Shown here: one piece after another, positions 44,600 through 52,234 of the stretch
How the letters are laid out: each line of letters opens with the position of its first letter
Position numbering within the stretch: the first letter of the stretch is position 1
Source: Candidatus Hydrogenedens terephthalaticus JGI OTU-1
Lineage (GTDB): Bacteria > Hydrogenedentota > Hydrogenedentia > Hydrogenedentales > Hydrogenedentaceae
Assembly (NCBI GenBank): GCA_000493945.1
Contig: AWNW01000014.1
Coordinates: 1 to 59,592 of the forward strand
Direction of reading: 5' to 3'
DNA: 59,592 nucleotides
Program-made: the position numbers and the translations under genes
Notes under the pieces: generated by a model
The model's database searches: none
What the model was told of the DNA's origin: nothing
What the model saw: the letters and a program-made list of their open reading frames with translations, nothing else

Positions 44600-45178
44600 G
44601 TAAGAACACGGCATGCCGTGCCCTTACAGGACTATAAGAGCAAGAAAAATTGTAGCTGAAGCCTCCTGGCTTCTGGTTCTTTCCTCTTTGTGCACTTTGT
44701 ATAAGGTCTCTGTGTTCTCTATGGTAAAAAAATTAAACCACAGAGGACACAAAGAAAATTCAACACAAAGGGCACAGAGAAAGGTAATATAAAGAATATG
44801 TAAGGGCGAAACATGTTTCGTCTGTACATTGTGAACTTTGTGCAAGGTCTTTGTGACCTTTGTGGTAAATAGATTTAACTACCTAAAAATACCAGAAGCG
44901 AGGACGCTTCAGCTACATAAAAAAACAACTCGAAAGAATTTACATGTCAAGAACGATAAACAAATTTTTCCATTCGTTTTTATTTGTATCTATTCGTGTA
45001 ATTCGTGGTTATAATTTTTTTGCCAATTTAAATCCAGTCTACCAAGAAGAAAAGTAGCGTATGTCAAGTTGTGACATATTTCCTTTTCTTTTTTATTCAT
45101 ATTTTTGATATTCTTCGTAGCATTGTGAAGACGCTAAAAGCCATGTGTTAACTATGTCCTATAGTTCTTCACATTAGG
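44600..45178 (-). repeat. Composite intergenic repeat, inverted partner of 11703-12230
   Basis: The 44477-45212 gap has no gene. Its reverse complement follows the 11.7 kb element throughout. It holds a palindrome with an ACGGCATGCCGT core (44600-44627), GCTGAAGCCTCCTGGCTTCTGG (44655-44676), paired ACCACAGAGGACACAAAG modules, a palindrome with a GAAACATGTTTC core (44800-44827), GAAGCGAGGACGCTTC (44898-44913), and an AT-rich end. Several pieces recur singly at 1-62 and 58328-58482. Confidence 0.82.
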
Positions 45179-45212
45179 AATTGCTAAATTTTTATAAGTA
45201 GTTCAGGATATT

Positions 45213-48200
45213 TTAATTACTGCTAATTATCTCATCTGCGATCAATTCTGCTTGTTTAAGTACAGTTTCAGTAGCGAGTTCCTGCATATCCGGAGGGTAA
45301 CCGTATTTTCTTAAAGTGCGTTTTACCGCAACTTTTAGTTTTGCTCGCACACTTTCTTTTAGTGTCCAGTCAATTGTTGCATTTTGTTTTACCTGTTGAT
45401 ATAAGACAACAGCCAATTCCCTCAGTTTTTCCTTACCCATCAATTCTCTTGCACTTTCATTATCGGCAACAGCCGTATAAAAAGCGTATTCATATTGCGA
45501 AAGCCCCATTTTTTCAGGTTCCTCATCCATCTGTTTTATTTCTTTTGCAAGTTTTATCAATTCTTCTATAACTTCAACAGCAGTTATAATCTTATTGTGA
45601 TATTGTTTTATAGATTTCTCCAATAATTCCATAAATGTTTTGCTTTGCACCAGATTCTTTTTAGACCTCGATTTGATCTCATCATTAAGCACTTTCTTCA
45701 GAACTTCTACCGCAATATTTTTATGTTCCATATCCTTAACTTCCATAAGAAATTCATCCGAAAGGATACTAATATCCGGCTTTTTTATTCCTGCCGCATC
45801 AAAGACATCTATTACCGGCTCGCTTATTAAGGCTTTATCTATAACCTGCCGAATCGTTGTTTCAATCTCCTCATCTGTTTTGCCGGACCCGGGACTTGAG
45901 AATTTAGTTAATCTCGATTTTACCGCCTGGAAAAATGCCACATCATCTTTTATAGCCAATGCCTGCTCATGAGGAATAGCAATAGCAAATGCCTTAGATA
46001 ATGCTGTAACCTCATCAATATATCTCTTTCTCCCATCCTCAAGCCCTAATATATACTCTTCCGCATCAAGAATAATTGATAATTTTCTGGATGTGCCTGC
46101 TGTAAAATAGTCTTGATATGAAAAACCGTGAAACATCTGGCAAACCACCTCGTATTTTTCCAACATAAGCCGTACTGCTTCCTCCTGAACAATCGCAGGG
46201 TCTCCTTTACCTCCACTATCCGAATAAAAAGACAACGCCTCTTTTAAATCACTCGCAATTCCTAAGTAATCCACAATCAGACCACCCGGTTTATCTTTAT
46301 AAACACGGTTTACCCGGGCTATTGCCTGCATAAGATTATGTCCTTTCATCGGCTTATCAATATACATCGTGTGTAAGCACGGCACATCAAATCCCGTTAG
46401 CCACATATCTACCACAATAACCAATTTTAACTCGTCATCCGGGTCCCTCATCCTTTCAGCAAGTATCCTGCGGTCCTCTTTAGTAGTGTAATGCCTGGAT
46501 ATTTCAGGTCCATCAGAAGATGAACCCGTGATAACTACTTTTATTACTCCTTTTTTCAATTCATCACTGTGCCAATCAGGACATATCTGTATGATTTCAT
46601 CATACAGAGCCACCGCAATCCGCCTTGACATCGTAACAATCATCCCTTTACCTTCAAATACCTCCTGCCTTTGATTAAAATGCATAACAATATCGTTCGC
46701 AATCTGTTTTAATCGTTCTTTACTTCCAACCAGTGATTCAAGCCGTGTCCATTTTGCCTTAATTTTTTGAGATTCAGCCAATTCATCCTCTTTTAACTCC
46801 TGGTCTAACTCTTTAATGAGTTTTTTGCCCTCCTCGCTCAAAGATATTTTAGCCAGGCGACTCTCATAGTAGATTTTTACCGTAGTCCCATCTGCAATTG
46901 ATTGGGAAATATCATAAACATCAATATAATTTCCAAAAACGGCGGGTGTATTTCTGTCACTTTTTTCAATAGGTGTCGCTGTAAAACCAATATAAGTAGC
47001 ATTAGGCAAGGCATCCCTCAGATACTTTGCAAATCCGTAGTTTATCTCACCCGTTTCTTCATTTACCCAGCCTTTAAATCCGTATTGCGTCCTGTGGGCT
47101 TCATCTACAATAACGATTATGTTTCTTCTATCGGAAAGTGTTTCGTAAACATTCCCCTCGTTCGGGTGAAATTTTTGAATGGTTGTAAAGACAATTCCTC
47201 CAGACGCCACCCTTAAAAGTTGCTTCAAATGTTCTCGGCTCTCCGCCTGAACAGGGTCCTGCCTCAATATCTGCTTCGATGCGGTGAAGGTATCAAAAAG
47301 TTGATTGTCCAAATCATTTCGATCGGTTATCACAACCACCGTCGGATTATCTAAAGCAAGTACTATTTTGCCCGTATAAAACACCATTGATAAAGACTTG
47401 CCACTACCCTGTGTATGCCAGATAACCCCAGCCTTCTTATCGCCTACAGGTTGCCCTTTAACATTTTGCAATCCATAGAGCGATGGCTCTTCCATCACAA
47501 TATGGTTTCTTTGTAGATTAATACCTACCGCTCGGATGGTGGATTCTACCGCCTTGTTCACAGCATAATATTGATGATAGCCCGCTAACTTTTTCTCTGT
47601 GCGAATGGTAATCTGCCCCGTCTTTTCATCTTCTTGCTTTGACTTATCAAACACGATAAAATGACGAATTAAATCAAGTAGCGTCTTCTTATTTAGCATC
47701 CCGCTGATTAAAGGTTCAAGTTGATTAACGGAATGCGATATCTCTATTGAACCATCCGCCGTTTTCCATGCCATAAAACGGTCAAAACCAGCAGATAAAC
47801 TACCCGCACGGGCTTCAAGCCCATCAGATATAACCAATATTTCATTATAAACAAACAAATTCGGGATAGCCTGCTTGTAAGTTTGCAATTGGTTATAAGC
47901 GGAACGAATCGTGGCATTCTCATCAAGAAGATTTTTTAACTCGATTACTACAAAAGGCAAACCGTTAACAAACAGAACAATATCCGGTCGCTTGGCTTGA
48001 TGATTCTCAACAACGGTAAACTGATTGACCACAAGAAAGTCATTATTCTCTATCTCATCGAAATCAACAAGCCAGACTAAATCGCCTCGCTCATGTCCCT
48101 CTTTTTGATAGGTAACCTTTACACCTTCTGTGAGCATGCGGTGAAAAGCCTCATTGCTTGATATGATGTCCGGCGCATGAAAATATTGGATTTGCCTTAT

Positions 48201-48425
48201 CGCATCTTCACAAATATCCGGCGGAAGTGTCGGATTGATTCGTTTTACCGCATCCCGAAGACGCCCCAACAATATAACCTCCTCAAAAGACCCCCTTTCC
48301 TGCATAATATATCCCGGCGCAATTTCAGGACCATACCGATACTCATAACCAAGTTTTTCAATCTGTTCTATGGCGAAATTCTCAATAGCAGATTCGGATA
48401 ATTTACACCCTTCCATAATATTCAT
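45213..48425 (-). CDS. hsdR: Type I restriction enzyme, restriction subunit HsdR
   Basis: HsdR translocates DNA and cuts it when bound to the HsdM/HsdS complex on unmodified sites. The 1070-residue protein has the N-terminal nuclease block RPDIVLFVNGLPFVVIELKN (PD-(D/E)xK), Walker A HTQGSGKSLSMVF, DEAHRTQYG, GFTATPIEKSDRNTPAVFG and RVNRVYKDKPGGLIVDYLG. Full length and intact. It is the last gene of the operon and overlaps the RAYT gene by 23 bp. The ATG at 48416 is an alternative start, better spaced from GGGAGGGAG. Confidence 0.95.
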   Translation of the reverse strand: MNIMEGCKLSESAIENFAIEQIEKLGYEYRYGPEIAPGYIMQERGSFEEVILLGRLRDAVKRINPTLPPDICEDAIRQIQYFHAPDIISSNEAFHRMLTEGVKVTYQKEGHERGDLVWLVDFDEIENNDFLVVNQFTVVENHQAKRPDIVLFVNGLPFVVIELKNLLDENATIRSAYNQLQTYKQAIPNLFVYNEILVISDGLEARAGSLSAGFDRFMAWKTADGSIEISHSVNQLEPLISGMLNKKTLLDLIRHFIVFDKSKQEDEKTGQITIRTEKKLAGYHQYYAVNKAVESTIRAVGINLQRNHIVMEEPSLYGLQNVKGQPVGDKKAGVIWHTQGSGKSLSMVFYTGKIVLALDNPTVVVITDRNDLDNQLFDTFTASKQILRQDPVQAESREHLKQLLRVASGGIVFTTIQKFHPNEGNVYETLSDRRNIIVIVDEAHRTQYGFKGWVNEETGEINYGFAKYLRDALPNATYIGFTATPIEKSDRNTPAVFGNYIDVYDISQSIADGTTVKIYYESRLAKISLSEEGKKLIKELDQELKEDELAESQKIKAKWTRLESLVGSKERLKQIANDIVMHFNQRQEVFEGKGMIVTMSRRIAVALYDEIIQICPDWHSDELKKGVIKVVITGSSSDGPEISRHYTTKEDRRILAERMRDPDDELKLVIVVDMWLTGFDVPCLHTMYIDKPMKGHNLMQAIARVNRVYKDKPGGLIVDYLGIASDLKEALSFYSDSGGKGDPAIVQEEAVRLMLEKYEVVCQMFHGFSYQDYFTAGTSRKLSIILDAEEYILGLEDGRKRYIDEVTALSKAFAIAIPHEQALAIKDDVAFFQAVKSRLTKFSSPGSGKTDEEIETTIRQVIDKALISEPVIDVFDAAGIKKPDISILSDEFLMEVKDMEHKNIAVEVLKKVLNDEIKSRSKKNLVQSKTFMELLEKSIKQYHNKIITAVEVIEELIKLAKEIKQMDEEPEKMGLSQYEYAFYTAVADNESARELMGKEKLRELAVVLYQQVKQNATIDWTLKESVRAKLKVAVKRTLRKYGYPPDMQELATETVLKQAELIADEIISSN

Positions 48426-49260
48426 CTCCCTCCCAATTTAATGGATTATTAATGATGTATTCCGTAATAGCATAAAACGATGCCTCATTGCGGATAATAT
48501 GTTCGTAATAATTCCGTTGCCATACCGGCACACCATGCATATTGCGAGCAGTATTAATTCGTTTTGCAGAATTCATCTTAAACCGCCCAATAATTTTTGA
48601 TAATAACATCTGCCGTCGTTCAATACGCATTTCCTCGGAATTATTCGTTGGTTGTTGCGATAAATTCCGTTGGGGCAATTCGTGAATTGCCCGTACAATG
48701 GGATCATTCATTGATTGTTGGGATGGATCATGGTGTTGTGGTTTCCGTAGGGGCAATTCATGAATTGCCCCTACATGATGCGTCCGTATAATTGTATGGG
48801 ATGAATTTATTTCATTTGGTGGTAAATTCCGTTGGGGAAAATCATGATTTGTCCGTGTGTCGGGATTTGTTTCGTTTGGTGATGGATTTTGTTGTGATGA
48901 TTCCCGTGGGGATGATTCACATTGGGGCAATTCGTGAATTGCCCCTACATGATGCGTCCCCGGATAATTCGCCCCCACATGATTTTCCGTTCTGCCAATA
49001 ATAACAATCCCATGAAAATGATTCGGCATCACAACATATTCACCCAATTCAATGTCCTCATAATGGTTTAATAAATCCAACCAACATTGTTCCACAATCC
49101 TCCCATATTCATTCAACACCATAACACCATTTACAATTTCACCAAACAATGATTCCTTATTCTGCATGCATATTGTAACAAAATACGCCCCTTCTTGTGA
49201 ATAATCATAACCCATTAACCGAATAGACCGACGATGATGTTTCTGTGGATTATATTTCAT
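48403..49260 (-). CDS. REP-associated tyrosine transposase (RAYT, Y1_Tnp family) with in-frame REP palindromes
   Basis: 285 residues. Residues 1-90 and 211-285 form a normal Y1/RAYT protein: GYDYSQEGAYFVTICMQNK, the HUH motif MPNHFHGIVII (His81, His83), LSKIIGRFKMNSAKRIN, VWQRNYYEHIIRNE and YAITEYIINNPLNW with the likely catalytic Tyr. Between them, residues 91-210 are foreign to the family and consist of GAIHELP peptides encoded by three palindromes, plus spacer peptides. RAYTs nick REP hairpins as domesticated IS200-like enzymes. The ATG overlaps the stop of the remnant upstream and the stop overlaps hsdR, so it is embedded in the restriction operon. It may still be active if the loop is tolerated. 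Confidence 0.88.
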   Translation of the reverse strand: MKYNPQKHHRRSIRLMGYDYSQEGAYFVTICMQNKESLFGEIVNGVMVLNEYGRIVEQCWLDLLNHYEDIELGEYVVMPNHFHGIVIIGRTENHVGANYPGTHHVGAIHELPQCESSPRESSQQNPSPNETNPDTRTNHDFPQRNLPPNEINSSHTIIRTHHVGAIHELPLRKPQHHDPSQQSMNDPIVRAIHELPQRNLSQQPTNNSEEMRIERRQMLLSKIIGRFKMNSAKRINTARNMHGVPVWQRNYYEHIIRNEASFYAITEYIINNPLNWEGDEYYGRV

Positions 49261-50015
49261 ATATTCCCTTTCATGTCATCTATCCCTACACGCACCTTTC
49301 CACGCATCAATTCCCGTTGGGGCAATTCGTGAATTGCCCGTACAATGGGATCATTCGTTGATTGTTGGGGTGAATCATGGTGTTGTGGTTTCCGTTGGGG
49401 CAATTCATGAATTGCCCCTACATGATTTGCCCATATATAAATTGCCCCCGAATAATTCGCCCCAATATGATGCGTCCGTATAATTGTATGGGATGTATTT
49501 GTTTCATTTGGTGGTAAATTCCGTTGGGGAAAATCATGATTTGTCCGTATGTCGGTATTTGTCTCGTTTGGTGATGCATTTTGTCGTGATAAATCCCATG
49601 GGGATGATTCACATTGGGGCAATTCGTGAATTGCCCGTACAATGGGATCATTCGTTGATTGTTGGGGTGAATTACGGTGTTGTGGTTCCCGTAGGGGCAA
49701 TTCATGAATTGCCCCTACATGATTTGCCCATATATAAATTGCCCCCGAATAATTCGCCCCAATATGATGCGTCCGTATAATTGTATGGGATGAATTTATT
49801 TCATTTGGTGGTAAATTCCGTTGGGGAAAATCATGATTTGTCCGTATGTCGGTATTTGTCTCGTTTGGTGATGCATTTTGTCGTGATAAATCCCATGGGG
49901 ATGATTCACATTGGGGCAATTCATGAATTGCCCGTACATGAATTGTCCATACAATGGGATTATTCGTTGGTTGTTGCGATAAATTCCGTAGGGGCAATTC
50001 GTGAATTGCCCCTAC
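48669..50015. repeat. Nine 28-bp REP-like palindromes in coding DNA
   Basis: Copies at 48669-48696, 48747-48774, 48921-48948, 49316-49343, 49394-49421, 49613-49640, 49691-49718, 49910-49937 and 49988-50015. Each has arms GTAGGGGC / GCCCCTAC (some with TT or GT at the ends) around a 12-bp core AATTCATGAATT or AATTCGTGAATT. Translated, the palindrome gives VGAIHELP in the minus-strand frame. All nine keep that frame. Shorter relatives are interspersed (GGGGAAAATCATGATTTGTCC, and GCCCCAAT...). Confidence 0.92.
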
Positions 50016-50145
50016 ATGATTTGCCCATAAATGGGAATAATCATAACCCATTAACCGAATAGACCGACGATGATGTTTTTTCGGATTATATTTCATATAT
50101 TCCCTTTTGTATCATCCATCATTACGCGCACCTCTCCACGCATCA
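49205..50145 (-). repeat. 836-bp tandem duplication with about 105-bp matching ends (49205-49309 and 50041-50145)
   Basis: The two end segments align base for base at a constant offset of 836, with scattered mismatches. Each contains the last 14-15 codons of hsdS, the ATGA junction and the first 20 codons of RAYT. Within the unit, a 297-bp period repeats at 49317, 49614 and 49911 (start of TTGGGGCAATTC). Confidence 0.88.
49257..50096 (-). pseudogene. RAYT 5' fragment joined to REP-derived repeats and a duplicated hsdS tail
   Basis: The frame is open for 279 residues but is not a functional RAYT: only MKYNPKKHHRRSIRLMGYDYS matches the neighbouring transposase. The HUH motif and catalytic Tyr region are absent. 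The middle is two 297-bp repeat units of palindrome peptides, and the end, LMRGKVRVGIDDMKGNI, copies the HsdS C-terminus (LMRGEVRVMMDDTKGNI). Its ATG overlaps the hsdS stop, and its stop overlaps the RAYT ATG by 4 bp, the same junction twice. It is best read as an 836-bp tandem duplicate. Being open throughout, it may be translated as a linker that preserves coupling to RAYT and hsdR. Confidence 0.85.
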
Positions 50146-51304
50146 GCTTGGGTAAAAACAAATCCCGCAACCTCTCAAGCACGCGGATTTGAGAGGTATT
50201 AGCCTGTATTTTTACAAATAATGGTTTAACATCATTGTTAAATTTGATCAAAATATTATCATTAGGTTTAGGTATTAATATTTGTGATATACCCTCATTA
50301 TTTATATCTGGTTGTACAGAACCACTTACAAAAGAATCTTTTATTTCATGGAATTCCTCTATAAGAATATAACACCAAATATAATAATGACTTAATTCAT
50401 TTGTTTTTAAACCTGTAAAACCTGTTGATAAAATATAAGACTCCGTATTTGAATAATTATCAAACATTAGCAACTTTCTTACGCCACCTTTTTTTGCAAA
50501 CCATACAGAATATTTTACAGGTTGCATATTTGCTCTTGAAGGCCTTTTGTCATAGGTAATCACTTCTCCACCTCTAACCAATGTTCCTTCTACATCGCCA
50601 GTAGCTAAATATATTTTTGTACCATTGAACTTATTGATTCCACTTCCTATGATTTTTGATAAACTACTATTTCCTATACTTACCTCTTCCCAACCTTTGG
50701 GTAAGCCATCTTTGCAAGGCTCGATGAACCACTTTCGAAACAGTGTCATTGCCATTTCTTCTAAGGTTTTGTTTTCGTGATGGAGAAGGTCTATCTTGTC
50801 GTCAAGCGACGAAAGCACAGAAGCAATGGCTTTTTGCTCTTCGAGCGGGGGGAGGTAGAATTCAAATTCCTTTACAACTTCTGTCTGTACCCTTTGCCTT
50901 CCGGAACTTCCAGTCATCGATTTAATAGCCATATCTCTAAAATCATTTGAAATAGCAAAATAATATATGAATTGTTTATCAGTTATTCCTTTCTTTTCTC
51001 TTAGAACGATAAATTCTGTTGAACCGAAACCAATTTCTTCATACTTTAAAAAATCGACATACACTGTTTTTCCATTTTCTAAACTTGGAGTAATTCTTGC
51101 AACTAAAGTATCACCATTTCTGAATTTTACCCCACCATTATATTTTTCGAAATTGAAAAATTTTATTCTTTTGGTAAATGGATACAAAGCTTCCAAAGGC
51201 ACCTTTTTAGCAATAATGCCTTTTTGTAACGATTCAATTGGGTTAACTATTACCACCTCCCCCAGTTTTACCTTTTTCCAGCCTTTTGGTATTTTTTCAG
51301 TCAT
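50093..51304 (-). CDS. hsdS: Type I restriction enzyme, specificity subunit HsdS
   Basis: 403 residues, two target-recognition domains. TRD1 follows KIPKGWKKVKLGEVV, and the first conserved region is LPPLEEQKAIASVLSSLDDKIDLLHHENKTLEEMAMTLFRKWF, the coiled-coil spacer. TRD2 starts at LPKGWEEVSIGN, and the end is LRDLFLPKLMRGEVRV. HsdS selects the bipartite DNA target for HsdM and HsdR. Its start overlaps the ORF6N stop (ATGACTGA), and its stop overlaps the RAYT remnant. Fragments of both of its ends are duplicated nearby. Confidence 0.94.
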   Translation of the reverse strand: MTEKIPKGWKKVKLGEVVIVNPIESLQKGIIAKKVPLEALYPFTKRIKFFNFEKYNGGVKFRNGDTLVARITPSLENGKTVYVDFLKYEEIGFGSTEFIVLREKKGITDKQFIYYFAISNDFRDMAIKSMTGSSGRQRVQTEVVKEFEFYLPPLEEQKAIASVLSSLDDKIDLLHHENKTLEEMAMTLFRKWFIEPCKDGLPKGWEEVSIGNSSLSKIIGSGINKFNGTKIYLATGDVEGTLVRGGEVITYDKRPSRANMQPVKYSVWFAKKGGVRKLLMFDNYSNTESYILSTGFTGLKTNELSHYYIWCYILIEEFHEIKDSFVSGSVQPDINNEGISQILIPKPNDNILIKFNNDVKPLFVKIQANTSQIRVLERLRDLFLPKLMRGEVRVMMDDTKGNI

Positions 51305-52190
51305 GGTTTAATCTCTCTAAAATTTTTAATCCGTTTTTGTTCATTTTAGAAAAAGCAAAAACCTTTTTCCCTAAATCTTTTAATGATGCGCCAATGTGGT
51401 AAATTTCATTTTCATCAATGATCAAAAATCTATCGTGAATGTTATTAACTTCTTTGATTTCAATAGGTGGATATTGGCTATTGTGTTTTTCCAAATCAAG
51501 TTGTAGTGATTTTGTAATTTTATTTACTATGATCAGCGATCTAACATTTGCATTTCTTTTTGTTAATAAAGTTAAAACGCTATCGTCTATGTAATTGTCT
51601 ATCAAAATTATAGATTTTTCTGCAGAACGAATAAGATCGGATACAAAGCTGTAGGCATCAAATATTTGTCCGTCAAAGAATATCCCCTGCGAAGGAATTT
51701 CCCCTTTATTTTCCAGCGCATTGAAAACTTCATCTAATTTTTTGTCGTGTTCAATGAGTTTGTATTCTGCTTTTTCCAATCTTGCAAAAATTTCAGCGTT
51801 ATTGAGTATAAATTTTCTCATTGCGACAAATGCCTTCATTATTTGAATGCTTACTTCCACTGCTGTTTTGCTTTTTAAAACAGCGGATAGCATAGCAACA
51901 CCTTGTTCGGTAAAGGCATAAGGAAGGTATCTTCTGCCGCCCCAACTTGAGGTCACAATTTGTGACCTCAAGTTTTCATATTCTTCTTCAGTCAATTGAA
52001 ACATAAATTCATCGGGAAAACGCTCTTTGTTTCTTTTTACTGCTTGATTAAGCACTTTTGTTTTTACTTCATATAGTTTTGCTAAATCTTCATCAAGCAT
52101 TACCTGAACACCACGCAAAGTATAAATTCTATTCGTTATATCATCTATTTTAACAATTTCTTTTTCTTCCATATCATCCTCAATGTTCAT
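51297..52190 (-). CDS. ORF6N domain protein with C-terminal phospholipase-D-like domain
   Basis: 297 residues. ORF6N (KilA-N related DNA-binding) domain: ITNRIYTLRGVQVMLDEDLAKLYEVKTKVLNQAVKRNKERFP, then SSWGGRRYLPYAFTEQGVAML. A helical linker follows, then a C-terminal region FFDGQIFDAYSFVSDLIRSAEKSIILIDNYIDDSVL and HDRFLIID...IGASLKDLG, which fits an HxKxxxxD-like PLD motif with Arg for Lys. ORF6N proteins are common accessory genes in type I operons and phages. It begins at an ATGA overlap with an hsdS start remnant and ends overlapping the real hsdS start. Confidence 0.88.
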   Translation of the reverse strand: MNIEDDMEEKEIVKIDDITNRIYTLRGVQVMLDEDLAKLYEVKTKVLNQAVKRNKERFPDEFMFQLTEEEYENLRSQIVTSSWGGRRYLPYAFTEQGVAMLSAVLKSKTAVEVSIQIMKAFVAMRKFILNNAEIFARLEKAEYKLIEHDKKLDEVFNALENKGEIPSQGIFFDGQIFDAYSFVSDLIRSAEKSIILIDNYIDDSVLTLLTKRNANVRSLIIVNKITKSLQLDLEKHNSQYPPIEIKEVNNIHDRFLIIDENEIYHIGASLKDLGKKVFAFSKMNKNGLKILERLNHD

Positions 52191-52234
52191 AGTTCATTAT
52201 TCTTTTTCCAGCCTGTTGGTATTTTTTCAGTCAT
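52187..52234 (-). pseudogene. hsdS 5'-end remnant (15 codons)
   Basis: ATG at 52234 encodes MTEKIPTGWKKNNEL then stop; HsdS begins MTEKIPKGWKK. The stop TGA overlaps the ORF6N ATG, and the start overlaps the stop of the AlbA/HTH gene. It seems to be the original hsdS start, truncated when the ORF6N gene entered. It may still be translated as a coupling leader. Confidence 0.85.

Noticed and set aside
44624..44845. 73-codon minus-strand ORF in the intergenic repeat
   Set aside because: Lies entirely in the composite non-coding repeat; the partner copy at 12 kb does not keep it open.
49316..50015. CRISPR array formed by the regularly spaced palindromes
   Set aside because: The intervening sequences are themselves repeated and coding, and the palindromes are REP-like.
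48597..50062. Plus-strand ORFs containing VGAIHELP or VGAIRELP
   Set aside because: The palindromes read the same on both strands, so the antisense frames are open by symmetry; they carry no transposase domain.
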